Part shown: piece by piece, positions 39,667-49,155 of the stretch | Numbering within the stretch: position 1 is the stretch's first letter | How the letters are laid out: the number at the start of each line of letters is the position of its first letter | NCBI GenBank assembly: GCA_018712835.1 | Contig: DVGF01000018.1 | Coordinates: 1-49,155, forward strand | Reading direction: 5' to 3' | DNA: 49,155 nt | Source of the DNA: Candidatus Ventrenecus stercoripullorum | Lineage (GTDB): Bacteria; Bacillota_I; Bacilli_A; RF39; UBA660 | Translations under genes and position numbers: made by a program | The notes under the pieces: generated by a model | Told to the model about the DNA's origin: nothing | The model's database searches: none | Seen by the model: the letters and a program-made list of their open reading frames with translations, nothing else

Positions 39667-41592
39667 CTAAATATCCAATATAGCATACTGAGCATTTTCC
39701 TCAATAAACTTACGTCTAGGCTCTACTTCTTCCCCCATAAGTGTAGAAAAAATCTCATCTGCTGCAATCGTATCTTCCACTGTGATTTGTCTTAATGTAC
39801 GCTTTTCAATATCCATAGTAGTTTCAAAAAGCTCATCCGCATTCATCTCTCCTAATCCCTTCATTCTACCAATTTCATACTTAGTAGAAGAAGGAAGACT
39901 TGCCAAATACTCATCTTTTTCTTCATCCGTTAAAACATATTTAATAGTTTTACCGTGTTTTATACTATACAATGGCGGTTCTGCAGCATAGACATGCCCT
40001 GCCTCTACAATTGGTCTAAAGAAACGATAGAATAAAGTTAATAACAACACACGAATATGTGCTCCATCGACATCGGCATCGGTCATAATAATAATCTTAT
40101 TATATCTTAACTTAGATAAATCAAACTCTTCCCCAATACCTGTACCAAAAGCAGTAATAATAGTACGAATTTCCTCATTAGACAACGCTCTATCAAGTCG
40201 TGCCTTCTCTACATTTAAAATCTTACCACGAAGAGGCAAAATTGCTTGAGTCATACTATTTCTTCCTTTTTTAGCAGAACCACCGGCACTATCACCCTCG
40301 ACTAAGAAAATTTCACATTCAGAAGGATCTTTACTCTTACAATCTGACAATTTTCCATAGAAATTAGTAATATCTAAATCGCCTTTTCTTCTAGTTAATT
40401 CTCTTGCCTTCTTAGCAGCCAAACGAGCCCTAGATGCAGTCATACACTTTTCAACAATAACCCGTGCTGCATCTGGATTTTCCATCAAAAAACGTTCTAA
40501 TCCATTACCAAACACATCACTAGCTATCTTTTTTACTTCACTATTACCAAGTTTGGTCTTCGTTTGTCCTTCAAATTGAGGATTTGGATGCTTACAAGAA
40601 ATAATCATAACGACTCCTTCACGAACATCCTCACCAGTTAGACTATCATCATTATCTTTTAATAATTTATTTTGTTTCGCATAATTATTAATCACACGAG
40701 TTAAAGCTTGTTTGACTCCATCTTCATGAGTTCCACCTTCAGTCGTATGAATATTATTCGTAAAAGAATAAATAGATGAATTATAACTATCATTATACTG
40801 CATAGCCACTTCAATCAAAATATCATTCTCTCTACCTTCTACATAAACAATATCATCAAATAAAGGTTGTTTATTTTTATTAAGCATCTGTACATACTCA
40901 ATAATTCCTCCATTATAATGGAAAATTTCCTTTTGCTCATCTTCTCTATGATCAATCAAAGTAATACGGATACCTTTATTTAAGAAAGCCATTTCTTGAA
41001 GACGTTTATACAAAATATCCCAATTATAAATAGTCGTTTCAAAACAAGTTGGATCCGCATGGAAAGTTACCGTAGTTCCTGTTCTATCTGGATCACAATC
41101 ATCAATCACTTTTAAAGGTTCTACTGGATGTCCACCATTTTCAAATCTCTGAAAATATACATGACCATCACGATAAACTCTTACTTCAAGCCAATCAGAT
41201 AACGCATTTACAACACTAGCTCCAACACCGTGAAGACCACCAGAAACCTTGTAACCTCCACCGCCAAATTTACCACCAGCGTGCAATACAGTAAAAATAG
41301 TTTCAATTGTAGATAAACCAGTCTTTTCATTCATTCCAGTCGGCATACCACGTCCGTCATCCTTGACTGTAATAACATTTCCTTTAAGAATCTCTACTTC
41401 AATATCATCACAGTAACCAGCTAAAGCCTCATCCACTGCATTGTCGACAATTTCCCAAACAAGATGATGAAGTCCCGCTTCATTCGTATTTCCTATGTAC
41501 ATTCCAGGACGTTTACGAACAGCTTCCAAGCCCTCTAAGACTTGAATATCACTATCACCATAATGTTCCTTCTTATCACTATTCATGTTCAC
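39667..41592 (-). CDS. gyrB: DNA gyrase subunit B
   Basis: [48 protein letters not shown]. Confidence 0.98.
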   Translation of the reverse strand: MNMNSDKKEHYGDSDIQVLEGLEAVRKRPGMYIGNTNEAGLHHLVWEIVDNAVDEALAGYCDDIEVEILKGNVITVKDDGRGMPTGMNEKTGLSTIETIFTVLHAGGKFGGGGYKVSGGLHGVGASVVNALSDWLEVRVYRDGHVYFQRFENGGHPVEPLKVIDDCDPDRTGTTVTFHADPTCFETTIYNWDILYKRLQEMAFLNKGIRITLIDHREDEQKEIFHYNGGIIEYVQMLNKNKQPLFDDIVYVEGRENDILIEVAMQYNDSYNSSIYSFTNNIHTTEGGTHEDGVKQALTRVINNYAKQNKLLKDNDDSLTGEDVREGVVMIISCKHPNPQFEGQTKTKLGNSEVKKIASDVFGNGLERFLMENPDAARVIVEKCMTASRARLAAKKARELTRRKGDLDITNFYGKLSDCKSKDPSECEIFLVEGDSAGGSAKKGRNSMTQAILPLRGKILNVEKARLDRALSNEEIRTIITAFGTGIGEEFDLSKLRYNKIIIMTDADVDGAHIRVLLLTLFYRFFRPIVEAGHVYAAEPPLYSIKHGKTIKYVLTDEEKDEYLASLPSSTKYEIGRMKGLGEMNADELFETTMDIEKRTLRQITVEDTIAADEIFSTLMGEEVEPRRKFIEENAQYAILDI

Positions 41593-42679
41593 TCTCCTCC
41601 ACTACACTCCCTTGTTCAATATGAATTGTTTTATAAGAAAATTCTTTCAAAGACTTAAAATGATCCAGACTAGTTGTTGTAATAAAAGTCTGATAGTCAC
41701 ATTTTAGCAAAGACAAAATATTTTCTATTTTCTCTTGATCCAATTCACTAAACAAATCGTCTAAAATTAAAATAGGATAAGTCCCAGTTTTCTCTTTAAA
41801 TATCTCTAATTCACTAAATTTATAAGAAATAATGGCATTTTTTTGTTGCCCTTCACTCCCATATTCTTTCAAATCTTTACCATCTAATAAAAATTTCAAA
41901 TCATCCGTATGAATTCCAACATTCGTTTTACCAAACATCATATCTTTTTCTAAATTTTTCTGATACATTGCAAAAATTTCTTCCTTATTTTTACAATCAT
42001 AATCACTAAGATAACGTATTTCTAACTTGCCTACTCCAGCGATTTCTTTGTAAATTGTATCAATATACTCATTAATAGCCGAAACAAACTCTAATCGCTT
42101 CTGATACAAATAAATACCATAATCCACTAATTTTTCAGTCAAAATATTCAAATACGCCGAATTCTCATTGTGATGTTGAAACATTTGCTTTAAATAAGCA
42201 TTTCTCTGCTTTAATATCTTATTATAATTATTTAAATAACGAAGATATTCTACGGTAACCAAAGAAATAGAAATATTTAAATTCTTTCGCCTGGTACTTG
42301 GTGTATCTTTAATAAACCTTAAATCATCTGGATGAAACAACACTACAGTAATTTTAGAAATATAATCACTTACTCTAGACACTTTATTATTATTAATCTT
42401 CACTTTTTTACCATCTTTTGATAAAAAAACTTGATAATTCGTTTTAAAGCGGTTATAAACATTTCCCTCGACCTTACATAACGAAGCATGAAGAGAGATT
42501 AATGTTTTTTCGCTTGCCAAACGAAAACTACGTGTCACAGCAAGAACATAAATTCCTTCTACTAAATTTGTCTTTCCAGAGCCATTTTTTCCATAAATAA
42601 TATTAAGTGACGGATGAAAAGATAAATTTAATTTGGAATAATTTCTAAAATTCAACAACTTTAAAAATTCAATTTTCAT
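41579..42679 (-). CDS. recF: DNA replication/repair protein RecF
   Basis: [47 protein letters not shown]; start chosen after AAGGGG SD. Confidence 0.95.
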   Translation of the reverse strand: MKIEFLKLLNFRNYSKLNLSFHPSLNIIYGKNGSGKTNLVEGIYVLAVTRSFRLASEKTLISLHASLCKVEGNVYNRFKTNYQVFLSKDGKKVKINNNKVSRVSDYISKITVVLFHPDDLRFIKDTPSTRRKNLNISISLVTVEYLRYLNNYNKILKQRNAYLKQMFQHHNENSAYLNILTEKLVDYGIYLYQKRLEFVSAINEYIDTIYKEIAGVGKLEIRYLSDYDCKNKEEIFAMYQKNLEKDMMFGKTNVGIHTDDLKFLLDGKDLKEYGSEGQQKNAIISYKFSELEIFKEKTGTYPILILDDLFSELDQEKIENILSLLKCDYQTFITTTSLDHFKSLKEFSYKTIHIEQGSVVEESEHE

Positions 42680-42765
42680 AATAATGCCCCTTAATTTTGA
42701 TTTACAGAAAAAATATAGGTACGGAAGTACACCTATACCTATAATCATTATATCACAAAAAAAGC

Positions 42766-43227
42766 TTATTTAAAACGTTTTTTTGAAGTTTTTCGCCCTC
42801 TTAAAGTACTTTCCAATCTTGTAGCTCTAAGAATTTGATTATCGATAATTCCATAAGAATATTTAAGGTACACTTTTTGCTGATTTTCAAATTCGATAAC
42901 CAAAAAATTATTTTCCATATAGTAATTGTGGATATGTTTTAGACTTATCCACACACTGTCATGATAACGACTAGAAGAAGTAGGAAAAAAAATCATTTCT
43001 TTCGATTCTTCCACTATAATAGGCGCTTTATAATTTACTCCTATCATATCTTGAGTTCCTTTTCGTCTCCCATCCAAAGTACTTCCGAAATAAAGACAAC
43101 TATCTTCCATAATAGCAGTAGTCCCCTTATTCACATAAAATACACTATCTGTTTCATAAATTTTTGAACAATGTTCGTTAATAGGTAACACAGCCATTGT
43201 TTCTTCATTAATTTCGTAATTTTCCAA
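42766..43227 (-). CDS. comK: ComK-family competence transcription factor
   Basis: YEINEETMAVLP, VFYVNKGTTAIMEDSCLYFGSTLDGRRKGTQ, YKAPIIV, FFPTSSSRYHDSVWISLKHI, DNQILRATRL match the ComK pattern. Confidence 0.92.
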   Translation of the reverse strand: MENYEINEETMAVLPINEHCSKIYETDSVFYVNKGTTAIMEDSCLYFGSTLDGRRKGTQDMIGVNYKAPIIVEESKEMIFFPTSSSRYHDSVWISLKHIHNYYMENNFLVIEFENQQKVYLKYSYGIIDNQILRATRLESTLRGRKTSKKRFK

Positions 43228-43291
43228 ACAAATCCCCCCTAAATAATGAAAATTGACTATAGAATAGCATAGAAAACTAGAAAAAAATGTC

Positions 43292-43315
43292 GAAAAAAAT
43301 AGCTTTTCAGCTATT
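43292..43315 (-). terminator. Terminator directly after dnaN
   Basis: Minus strand AATAGCTGAAAAGCTATTTTTTT. Confidence 0.7.
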
Positions 43316-44432
43316 AATAAGTTTTAATTGGTAAAATAAGTTGAATTAAAGACTCATCTGTCAAAGACTTAAGCACAATAGGTTTTACATCATTATTAAG
43401 AAGAATCAAAATATCTTCATCTTTAATTGTTTTTAAAGCATCCATCATATATTTTGCACTGAAAGAAATATCAATATTAGACTTTTCATCAGTATCAATA
43501 GAAACTCTTTCTTCCGTTTTACCAATTTCAGAAGCATAAGAATTAATAATCATTTCTTTATTTTCAACTTTCATCTTAATAATATTCTTATCTTTTCCTT
43601 GCGTAAGAAGGGCTGCTCTATCAACGGCTCCCATAAATTCACTTTTCTTTGTTTGTACTATAATTTCAAATTCTGTTGGAATTAAGTTTGAAGTATTTGG
43701 ATAACTTCCTGACAAAATATTTGTTTGAAACTTCAAGTTCTTATATTCAAATAAAACACGATTATTAAATACATTGATAGAAACAATATCATCATCTACT
43801 AAAATATGTTCTAATTCAATAATATTCTTTCCTGGAATAACAATATTAACATCCTCTTGAACAGGTTGATCTAATTTAATATTTTTCTTAGCCAAACGAT
43901 AAGAATCAGTCGCGATAACTTCTAAATAATCTCCATTAATTTTAATATTTAAACCAGTTAAAATAGGTCTCAATTCTTGATTAGAAATCGCAAAACTAGT
44001 TTGATTAATAAGTTCTTTTAAAACATCTCCTTTAATAGTAATAGGATCTTTATGACTTAAAAGCTTAATACTAGGATATTCACTAGGATCTAAACAATTT
44101 AAATTATATTGATTAAAATCAGAATAAATCTTAATCTTTAAACTATCTTGCATTTCAAATTGAATAACATCACTAGGCATCTTTCTAATAATATCTAAAA
44201 TATACTTACTACTAATAATAATAGTCCCAGTACTTTCAATATTCTTAATAAGTTTACTATCTATAAAAGACTCAATAGTAAGCTCACTATCACTAGCCAT
44301 TAATGTTAAACCCTCTTCTTTTAATTCAAATTTAATACCATTTAATACTGGTATAACATTTTTTGTACTAATTCCTCTAACAACATTATTTAAATTTTCT
44401 AATAATATACTTTTATCAATTGCAAATTTCAT
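43314..44432 (-). CDS. dnaN: DNA polymerase III beta sliding clamp
   Basis: MKFAIDKSILLENLNNVVRGISTKNVIPVLNGIKFEL ... LILPIKTY. Confidence 0.97.
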   Translation of the reverse strand: MKFAIDKSILLENLNNVVRGISTKNVIPVLNGIKFELKEEGLTLMASDSELTIESFIDSKLIKNIESTGTIIISSKYILDIIRKMPSDVIQFEMQDSLKIKIYSDFNQYNLNCLDPSEYPSIKLLSHKDPITIKGDVLKELINQTSFAISNQELRPILTGLNIKINGDYLEVIATDSYRLAKKNIKLDQPVQEDVNIVIPGKNIIELEHILVDDDIVSINVFNNRVLFEYKNLKFQTNILSGSYPNTSNLIPTEFEIIVQTKKSEFMGAVDRAALLTQGKDKNIIKMKVENKEMIINSYASEIGKTEERVSIDTDEKSNIDISFSAKYMMDALKTIKDEDILILLNNDVKPIVLKSLTDESLIQLILPIKTY

Positions 44433-44444
44433 AATTCTACCCTC

Positions 44445-44556
44445 TTTCTTTATTATTTATATATATTATTAATATTATTAATACGGTGGATAATGTGGAT
44501 AACTTTGAGTATTCCTTATAAATATTACATCCATTGTCGAATTTTGTCGTGGATAA
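44445..44556. other. Putative oriC part 2: AT-rich unwinding element plus DnaA boxes between dnaA and dnaN
   Basis: GGTGGATAA 44485-44493, TGTGGATAA 44494-44502, CGTGGATAA 44548-44556, next to TTATTTATATATATTATTAATATTATTAATA. Confidence 0.7.
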
Positions 44557-44584
44557 CTATTCACATTTCAAAAAGTTACGCACA

Positions 44585-45976
44585 TTACATCTTATTTTGT
44601 ATCTCTTTAATCTGATTTGCTACCATAGGATTCTCCTTAATATCCATAGCTATTTTATCACAAGCGTGGATAACTGTCGAATGGTCTCGTCCACCAAACT
44701 CAAGCCCTATTCGATTTAAGTTTTCCTCCGTAAGTTGTCGTGATAAATACATCGCAATTTGTCTTGGATAAGCAATATCTGCACTTCTTCTCTTTCCTTT
44801 TAAGTCATCTACTGTAATTTTAAAGTAATCCGCTACTGCTTTTTGAATTCCCTCAATACTATTAGTTTTATAGATATTGTGATTAACGTAATCTCCAAGT
44901 GCTTCAATTGCAAAATTTAAGTCGACTTTCTCTGGAACAATCATTGCTGTATAGGCCATTAGTCGGTTCAGCGCTCCTTCTAAAAATCGAACATCATTTT
45001 GACAATTATTCGCGATATATTCAATAACATTTTCATCAATTCTCGTCGAAATTGTCATATTTTTAAGCTTAGCTCTGATAATTTTACATCGCAAATCAAA
45101 GTCCGGTGGATAAATATCTACAGGAAGTCCCCACATAAACCGACTTCTAAGTCTTTCTTCTAACAATTTCAAGTCATCAGGACTCCGGTCAGAACTAATA
45201 ATAATCTGTTTATTTGCTTGATGTAAGGCATTGAAAGTGTGGAAAAATTCTTGCTGAGTCTTTTCAGCACCGACAAGATACTGAATATCATCAATAATTA
45301 ATACGTCTACTTCCCTATATTTCTTTTTAAAATTAGCCGCACTTTGAATATTATTCTTATTATCACTATTTATAATGTTGATGTATTCATCTTTGAACAT
45401 TTCACTTGTTGTGTATAACACCTTTTTTTTCGAGTGTTCTACTATATAATTGCCTATCGCATGCATTAAATGAGTTTTTCCTAGTCCACTCTTTCCGTAG
45501 ATAAATAAAGGGTTATGCACTTTTCCCGGTTGCTCAGCAACAATCATTCCAGCCGTTTTAGCGAGTCGATTAGAATCCCCTACTACATAGTTATTAAAGT
45601 TTAATTCAGGAATTAAATTCGTTTCCCATTCTTCATGGGTAGTCTCTACATTATCTACATAAGTAGGAATTGGAGAAAAGTTATCCACATTATCCACATT
45701 TTTCTGAACTTCTAATAAGTCATCATCAATTTCCTCTTTTAATAAAAATTCAAATTCATAATTATGATTAGATACTTTATAAAAAGCATCATCAATTAAA
45801 TTATAATAATTAGTTGTAAGAATTCGTTTATGTATTTCCATTGGAACTTGAATATATACTTTATTATCTTTAATCTTAATAAGCTTTAAATCATTAAACC
45901 AAGCATGAAAAGAAGCGGAATTTACTTCTGGATAAATTTCATTTAATACCGATTGCCAAAGATCTTTTTCATCCAT
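44585..45976 (-). CDS. dnaA: Chromosomal replication initiator protein DnaA
   Basis: GKSGLGKTHLMHAIGN, IDDIQYL, GGRDHSTVIHA; start at MDEKDLW with GGGGTGG SD. Confidence 0.98.
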   Translation of the reverse strand: MDEKDLWQSVLNEIYPEVNSASFHAWFNDLKLIKIKDNKVYIQVPMEIHKRILTTNYYNLIDDAFYKVSNHNYEFEFLLKEEIDDDLLEVQKNVDNVDNFSPIPTYVDNVETTHEEWETNLIPELNFNNYVVGDSNRLAKTAGMIVAEQPGKVHNPLFIYGKSGLGKTHLMHAIGNYIVEHSKKKVLYTTSEMFKDEYINIINSDNKNNIQSAANFKKKYREVDVLIIDDIQYLVGAEKTQQEFFHTFNALHQANKQIIISSDRSPDDLKLLEERLRSRFMWGLPVDIYPPDFDLRCKIIRAKLKNMTISTRIDENVIEYIANNCQNDVRFLEGALNRLMAYTAMIVPEKVDLNFAIEALGDYVNHNIYKTNSIEGIQKAVADYFKITVDDLKGKRRSADIAYPRQIAMYLSRQLTEENLNRIGLEFGGRDHSTVIHACDKIAMDIKENPMVANQIKEIQNKM

Positions 45977-46069
45977 TAAACCACCCCGCTTCACATTTAT
46001 CAACATTATTCTACACTTTTTTCTCTCTCTTTCCAAGCACAAATTACCAAAACTTCACTTTTCCACAAC

Positions 46070-46206
46070 TTATCAACACTACAACCCAGCATAAAACCTA
46101 CAAAAAAAGCAGTTATCCACATTATCCACAAATTTTTATTCACATCGAAGTGTATAAGTGAAAACTGTGTATAAAAATTATCCACATGATGTGAATATGT
46201 GTATAA
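46070..46206. other. Putative oriC part 1: DnaA-box cluster upstream of dnaA
   Basis: TTATCCACA at 46113, 46122, 46178; TTATTCACA 46136; TTATCAACA 46070; TGTGTATAA 46166 and 46198. Confidence 0.85.
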
Positions 46207-46301
46207 ATGTCGAAATATGTCGATAAAATAAGGAAAAATAAAAGAAACAAAATGTGAATAGTTATAAACAATAAGAATTTAACTGTCCAGATTTCCAGGA
46301 T

Positions 46302-46327
46302 AAACGCATGAGAAATTATGCGTTTTT
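46302..46327 (+). terminator. Orphan terminator-like hairpin upstream of transposase
   Basis: AAACGCAT-gagaaatt-ATGCGTTTTTT. Confidence 0.55.
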
Positions 46328-46370
46328 TATGTTAATATATATGTAAGGAATAAAATGTGGTGGTAGTAAA

Positions 46371-47654
46371 ATGGCAAAGAAATCAAGGAAACTAGAGGAA
46401 ATACGAGATATGGTAAAAGGATTAGATATAAATTATGAAAAAGTAAACTTAAGCGTATTAAATAATTTTGTAACAATTACAAAAAGATTAAATGATACAA
46501 GAGTTTCATATAAAATAAAACATAATATGAGTGATATAGTAATTATTACTCTATTAGGAATATTAGCAAATGCAAACACTTGGAATGAAATACATTGTTT
46601 TGCAGTATCACATGAGACATGGTTAAAAACTTTTTTAGAATTACCATCAGGAATCCCATCTCATGACACAATTCAAAGAGTTATAGCAATTATTAATCCA
46701 ACTGCTTTGTATACAAGTACAATAAAATATTTGATAAATTTAATCAATAATTTAGCAACACAAACAAAGGGAAAAGATGTAAAAAGTATGGATGGAAAAA
46801 CAATAAATGGAAGTTCAAGAAGTGAATTAACAACAGATAAAGTTTTACCAACTAATGTAATGAGCATTTATTCCCATGACTATGGTATGGCTATAGTTCA
46901 AGATTTTATAGAAGAAAAGTCAAATGAAATACCAATGGGGCCAGAATTAATAAAACAATTAAACTTGAGTGATTCTATTATAACAGCAGATGCTTTAAAC
47001 ACTCAAAAAGAAACAGTAAAAGCCATAATAAAAGCCAAAGGAGACTATGTATTGGCTTTAAAAGCAAATCAAGGAACAATGTATCAAGAAGTAAGTGAAT
47101 ACTTCCATGATGCTGATCTAATAAAAGAATTAGAATGTTATTCGGAAACAGAAAAATCTCATAGTAAATTTATTAAGCGAGAATATTATATGACTAGTAA
47201 TATAATATGGATAACCAATTATCAAGAATGGAAACATATTAAATCTATAGGTTATGAAAGGAAAACAATTGAATCTTTGAACAATGATAAAAAGACAATT
47301 GAAGAAAGATTTTTTATTATAAGTTTTGAAAATGACATAAAAATATTTGCAGATGCAGTAAGAAAACACTGGGGAATTGAAAATAATTTACATGCATTAC
47401 TAGACATAGTTTTTAAAGAAGATAGCAATACAACATTAGAAAAAAATGGAGCAAGAAACTTAAGCATTTTAAAAAGAATCGCGTTAAATATAATAAAATT
47501 AGTACAATGTTTTTATAATATTAGTTTGAAACTTATTAGATATAAAATATCTATGAATACTGAACAAGAATTAGAAAAAATATTCAAAACTATTAATACA
47601 TCACAAATAAAGTCTATGCTCGAAAATCAAGCTGAAATGCACCCCTTAGGGTAG
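46371..47654 (+). CDS. ISAs1-family transposase (3' end overlapped by IS3 end)
   Basis: SMDGKTINGSS, IITADALNTQKETV, GDYVLALKANQ, HWGIENNLHALLDIVFKEDSN. Confidence 0.9.
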   Translation: MAKKSRKLEEIRDMVKGLDINYEKVNLSVLNNFVTITKRLNDTRVSYKIKHNMSDIVIITLLGILANANTWNEIHCFAVSHETWLKTFLELPSGIPSHDTIQRVIAIINPTALYTSTIKYLINLINNLATQTKGKDVKSMDGKTINGSSRSELTTDKVLPTNVMSIYSHDYGMAIVQDFIEEKSNEIPMGPELIKQLNLSDSIITADALNTQKETVKAIIKAKGDYVLALKANQGTMYQEVSEYFHDADLIKELECYSETEKSHSKFIKREYYMTSNIIWITNYQEWKHIKSIGYERKTIESLNNDKKTIEERFFIISFENDIKIFADAVRKHWGIENNLHALLDIVFKEDSNTTLEKNGARNLSILKRIALNIIKLVQCFYNISLKLIRYKISMNTEQELEKIFKTINTSQIKSMLENQAEMHPLG

Positions 47655-47683
47655 ACATACAAAAAAAGTCTAATTTATGATAG

Positions 47684-47709
47684 AATACACCTCCGAAAGG
47701 AGGTGTATT
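47684..47709 (+). promoter_or_regulatory. SD-sequestering hairpin upstream of orfA
   Basis: AATACACCTCC-GAAA-GGAGGTGTATT. Confidence 0.8.
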
Positions 47710-47713
47710 TCTT

Positions 47714-48010
47714 ATGGCTGAAAAAGTAAATAAAACATATAGATATTCATATGAAGAAAAAATGAAAATAGTAAATGAATATTATAATGTTGGTGGTTCT
47801 ACATATAGTCTTGCACGCAAATATAATATTCCTAGAAGTTCATTGTTGAATTGGATAAGAAAAATTAGAAAAAATGGGTATATTGAAAAAGAAGAAACTC
47901 GTGGTAAGTCTAAAAATGGAGGACGAATATCTTTAGAAGATTATAAAGAAAGATATGAAATATTAAAAAAATACCAGGCCTTCCTCAAGGCACAACGAGA
48001 GAGAAAGTAA
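47714..48010 (+). CDS. IS3-family OrfA (HTH)
   Basis: YEEKMKIVNEYYNVGGSTYSLARKYNIPRSSLLNWIRKIRK. Confidence 0.9.
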   Translation: MAEKVNKTYRYSYEEKMKIVNEYYNVGGSTYSLARKYNIPRSSLLNWIRKIRKNGYIEKEETRGKSKNGGRISLEDYKERYEILKKYQAFLKAQRERK

Positions 48011-48051
48011 CTTTTATTAATCTATATAGAGATAATTATAAGTTATACAAT

Positions 48052-48843
48052 ATGTGTGCCGTATTAGAAATAAGTCCTAAAACTTATTATAAATATAGAA
48101 ATAAGGAAGATCCTGATTATTATGATTATTTAATAATTAAAGAAATATTTGATGAGTCTAAAGGCACATATGGATATCGTAGAATTGTGGAAGGCCTAAA
48201 AATCAAATATGATGTTGTAATGAATGGAAAGAAGGTTTTAAGAATAATGAAAAAATATAATTTAATGCCTAACTATATTAGGAAATCAAAGAAGAAAAAG
48301 AAGAATGAAAGAATTGAAGATAATGTTAAGCCAAATTTATTAAATAGGAATTTTACTACTGATGCACCAAATAAAGTTTGGGACACAGATGTAACTTACC
48401 TTATATTTAAAGGTTCTAGAGCATATTTATCAACAATAATTGATTTATATGGTAGAAAAGTAATCGCTTATAAAATATCTAAAAGAAATGATAATAAACT
48501 TGTTATGGATACTTTAAATGAAGCGATATCAAAAAGAAAAGATGTATCTGGATTAATCTTGCATAGCGACCAAGGATTCCAATATACATCTTATGAATAC
48601 AAAGCAATTTGTGAATCTAATGGTATTACTATTTCTATGGCCAGAAAAGGTACTCCAATAGATGACTCACCAATTGAGAGTTGGCACTCTCTCCTTAAAA
48701 AGGAAACTTTGTATAACAATGATATCACATCTTTAGAAAATTACATAGAATTAGTTGAAGAATGGATAGAATTTTATAATACAACTAGAATTAAAGGAAA
48801 GAAAGTTAATAAAAAGAAAGGATATAAGAAAAATGATAAATAA
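48052..48843 (+). CDS. IS3-family OrfB transposase (rve integrase core)
   Basis: WDTDVTYLIFKG, LHSDQGFQYTS, SMARKGTPIDDSPIESWHSLLKKE; -1 frame open back through the A7 site. Confidence 0.93.
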   Translation: MCAVLEISPKTYYKYRNKEDPDYYDYLIIKEIFDESKGTYGYRRIVEGLKIKYDVVMNGKKVLRIMKKYNLMPNYIRKSKKKKKNERIEDNVKPNLLNRNFTTDAPNKVWDTDVTYLIFKGSRAYLSTIIDLYGRKVIAYKISKRNDNKLVMDTLNEAISKRKDVSGLILHSDQGFQYTSYEYKAICESNGITISMARKGTPIDDSPIESWHSLLKKETLYNNDITSLENYIELVEEWIEFYNTTRIKGKKVNKKKGYKKNDK

Positions 48844-49018
48844 TGATGAATTAAAATATAAATTAGAAACAGTAATAGAGTATTTAAAAGATAATGGTGG
48901 ATATGATTATAAATTATATAATCATATATGTCCAGATATGGGAGAACCTGATTCTAATATTGTTGAATATGCAGAAGATGTTCTATACATGATTAATTTA
49001 TTAATTGATAACAAATAA
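48833..49018 (+). CDS. Small hypothetical ORF inside the IS3 element
   Basis: 61-aa ORF overlapping the orfB stop (AATGATAAATAATG), before the IS-internal terminator. Confidence 0.4.
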   Translation: MINNDELKYKLETVIEYLKDNGGYDYKLYNHICPDMGEPDSNIVEYAEDVLYMINLLIDNK

Positions 49019-49057
49019 AGACAAGCTTTATTTGAATAAATATTATAATTAAATAAT

Positions 49058-49110
49058 AAAAAATCAAGGGTCTAGATGAACTCACTTCGTTCGCCCTTGA
49101 TTTTTATTAA
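49058..49110. terminator. Terminator-like hairpin near IS3 right end
   Basis: AAAAATCAAGGG ... CCCTTGATTTTT. Confidence 0.7.
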
Positions 49111-49155
49111 AAGAATAGTTCTTTTTATGATGTCTCCTAAATGGGGTTCACATCA

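Larger units (their letters stand above)
47633..49155 (+). mobile_element. IS3-family (IS150-type) insertion sequence
   Basis: IRL TGAAATGCACCCCTTAGGGTAGACAT; reverse complement of window end TGATGTGAACCCCATTTAGGAGACAT; encloses orfA/orfB. Confidence 0.85.

Noticed and set aside
1-49155. CRISPR array search by eye
   Set aside because: No regularly spaced direct repeats with unique spacers and no cas genes; parS copies are irregularly spaced (37-302 bp).

Overview
This window is the replication-origin region of a low-GC Firmicutes/Bacilli-type chromosome. Almost all core genes lie on the minus strand in a compacted B. subtilis-like order: dnaA-dnaN-comK-recF-gyrB-gyrA-[parS array]-SRP RNA-tadA-dnaX-ybaB-recR-bofA-holB-ricT-yabB-pth-mfd-spoVT-[T-box]-metG-tatD-3D protein-ksgA-yabG-veg-spoVG-hypothetical-yabP-yabQ-divIC-two degenerate EcfA-like ATPases-truA-rplM-rpsI-cwlD. 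Next come cell-wall/envelope genes (amidases, LysM, HtrA, Abi_2, SleB-like hydrolase). The left ~6.6 kb is an accessory segment: truncated IS66, tandem-HTH regulator, secreted matrixin-like protease, ISAs1 element, intact tRNA-Trp and a truncated tRNA-Trp-like 5' half. The right ~2.8 kb holds an ISAs1-family transposase whose 3' end runs into an IS3/IS150-type element; the window stops on that element's right inverted repeat. Most notable observations: (1) eight perfect parS-type 16-mers in ~1.2 kb between gyrA and the SRP RNA, most followed at near-fixed spacing by a DnaA-box-like octamer; (2) five exact copies of ATTTCCCGGGAAAT, the B. subtilis Noc-binding palindrome, at 25-34 kb; (3) a ComK homolog between dnaN and recF; (4) a degenerate EcfA pair without ecfT; (5) an oriC with DnaA-box clusters on both sides of dnaA; (6) IS3 control elements (SD-sequestering hairpin, A7 slippery site plus hairpin). 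All calls come from reading the sequence; no database search was run.
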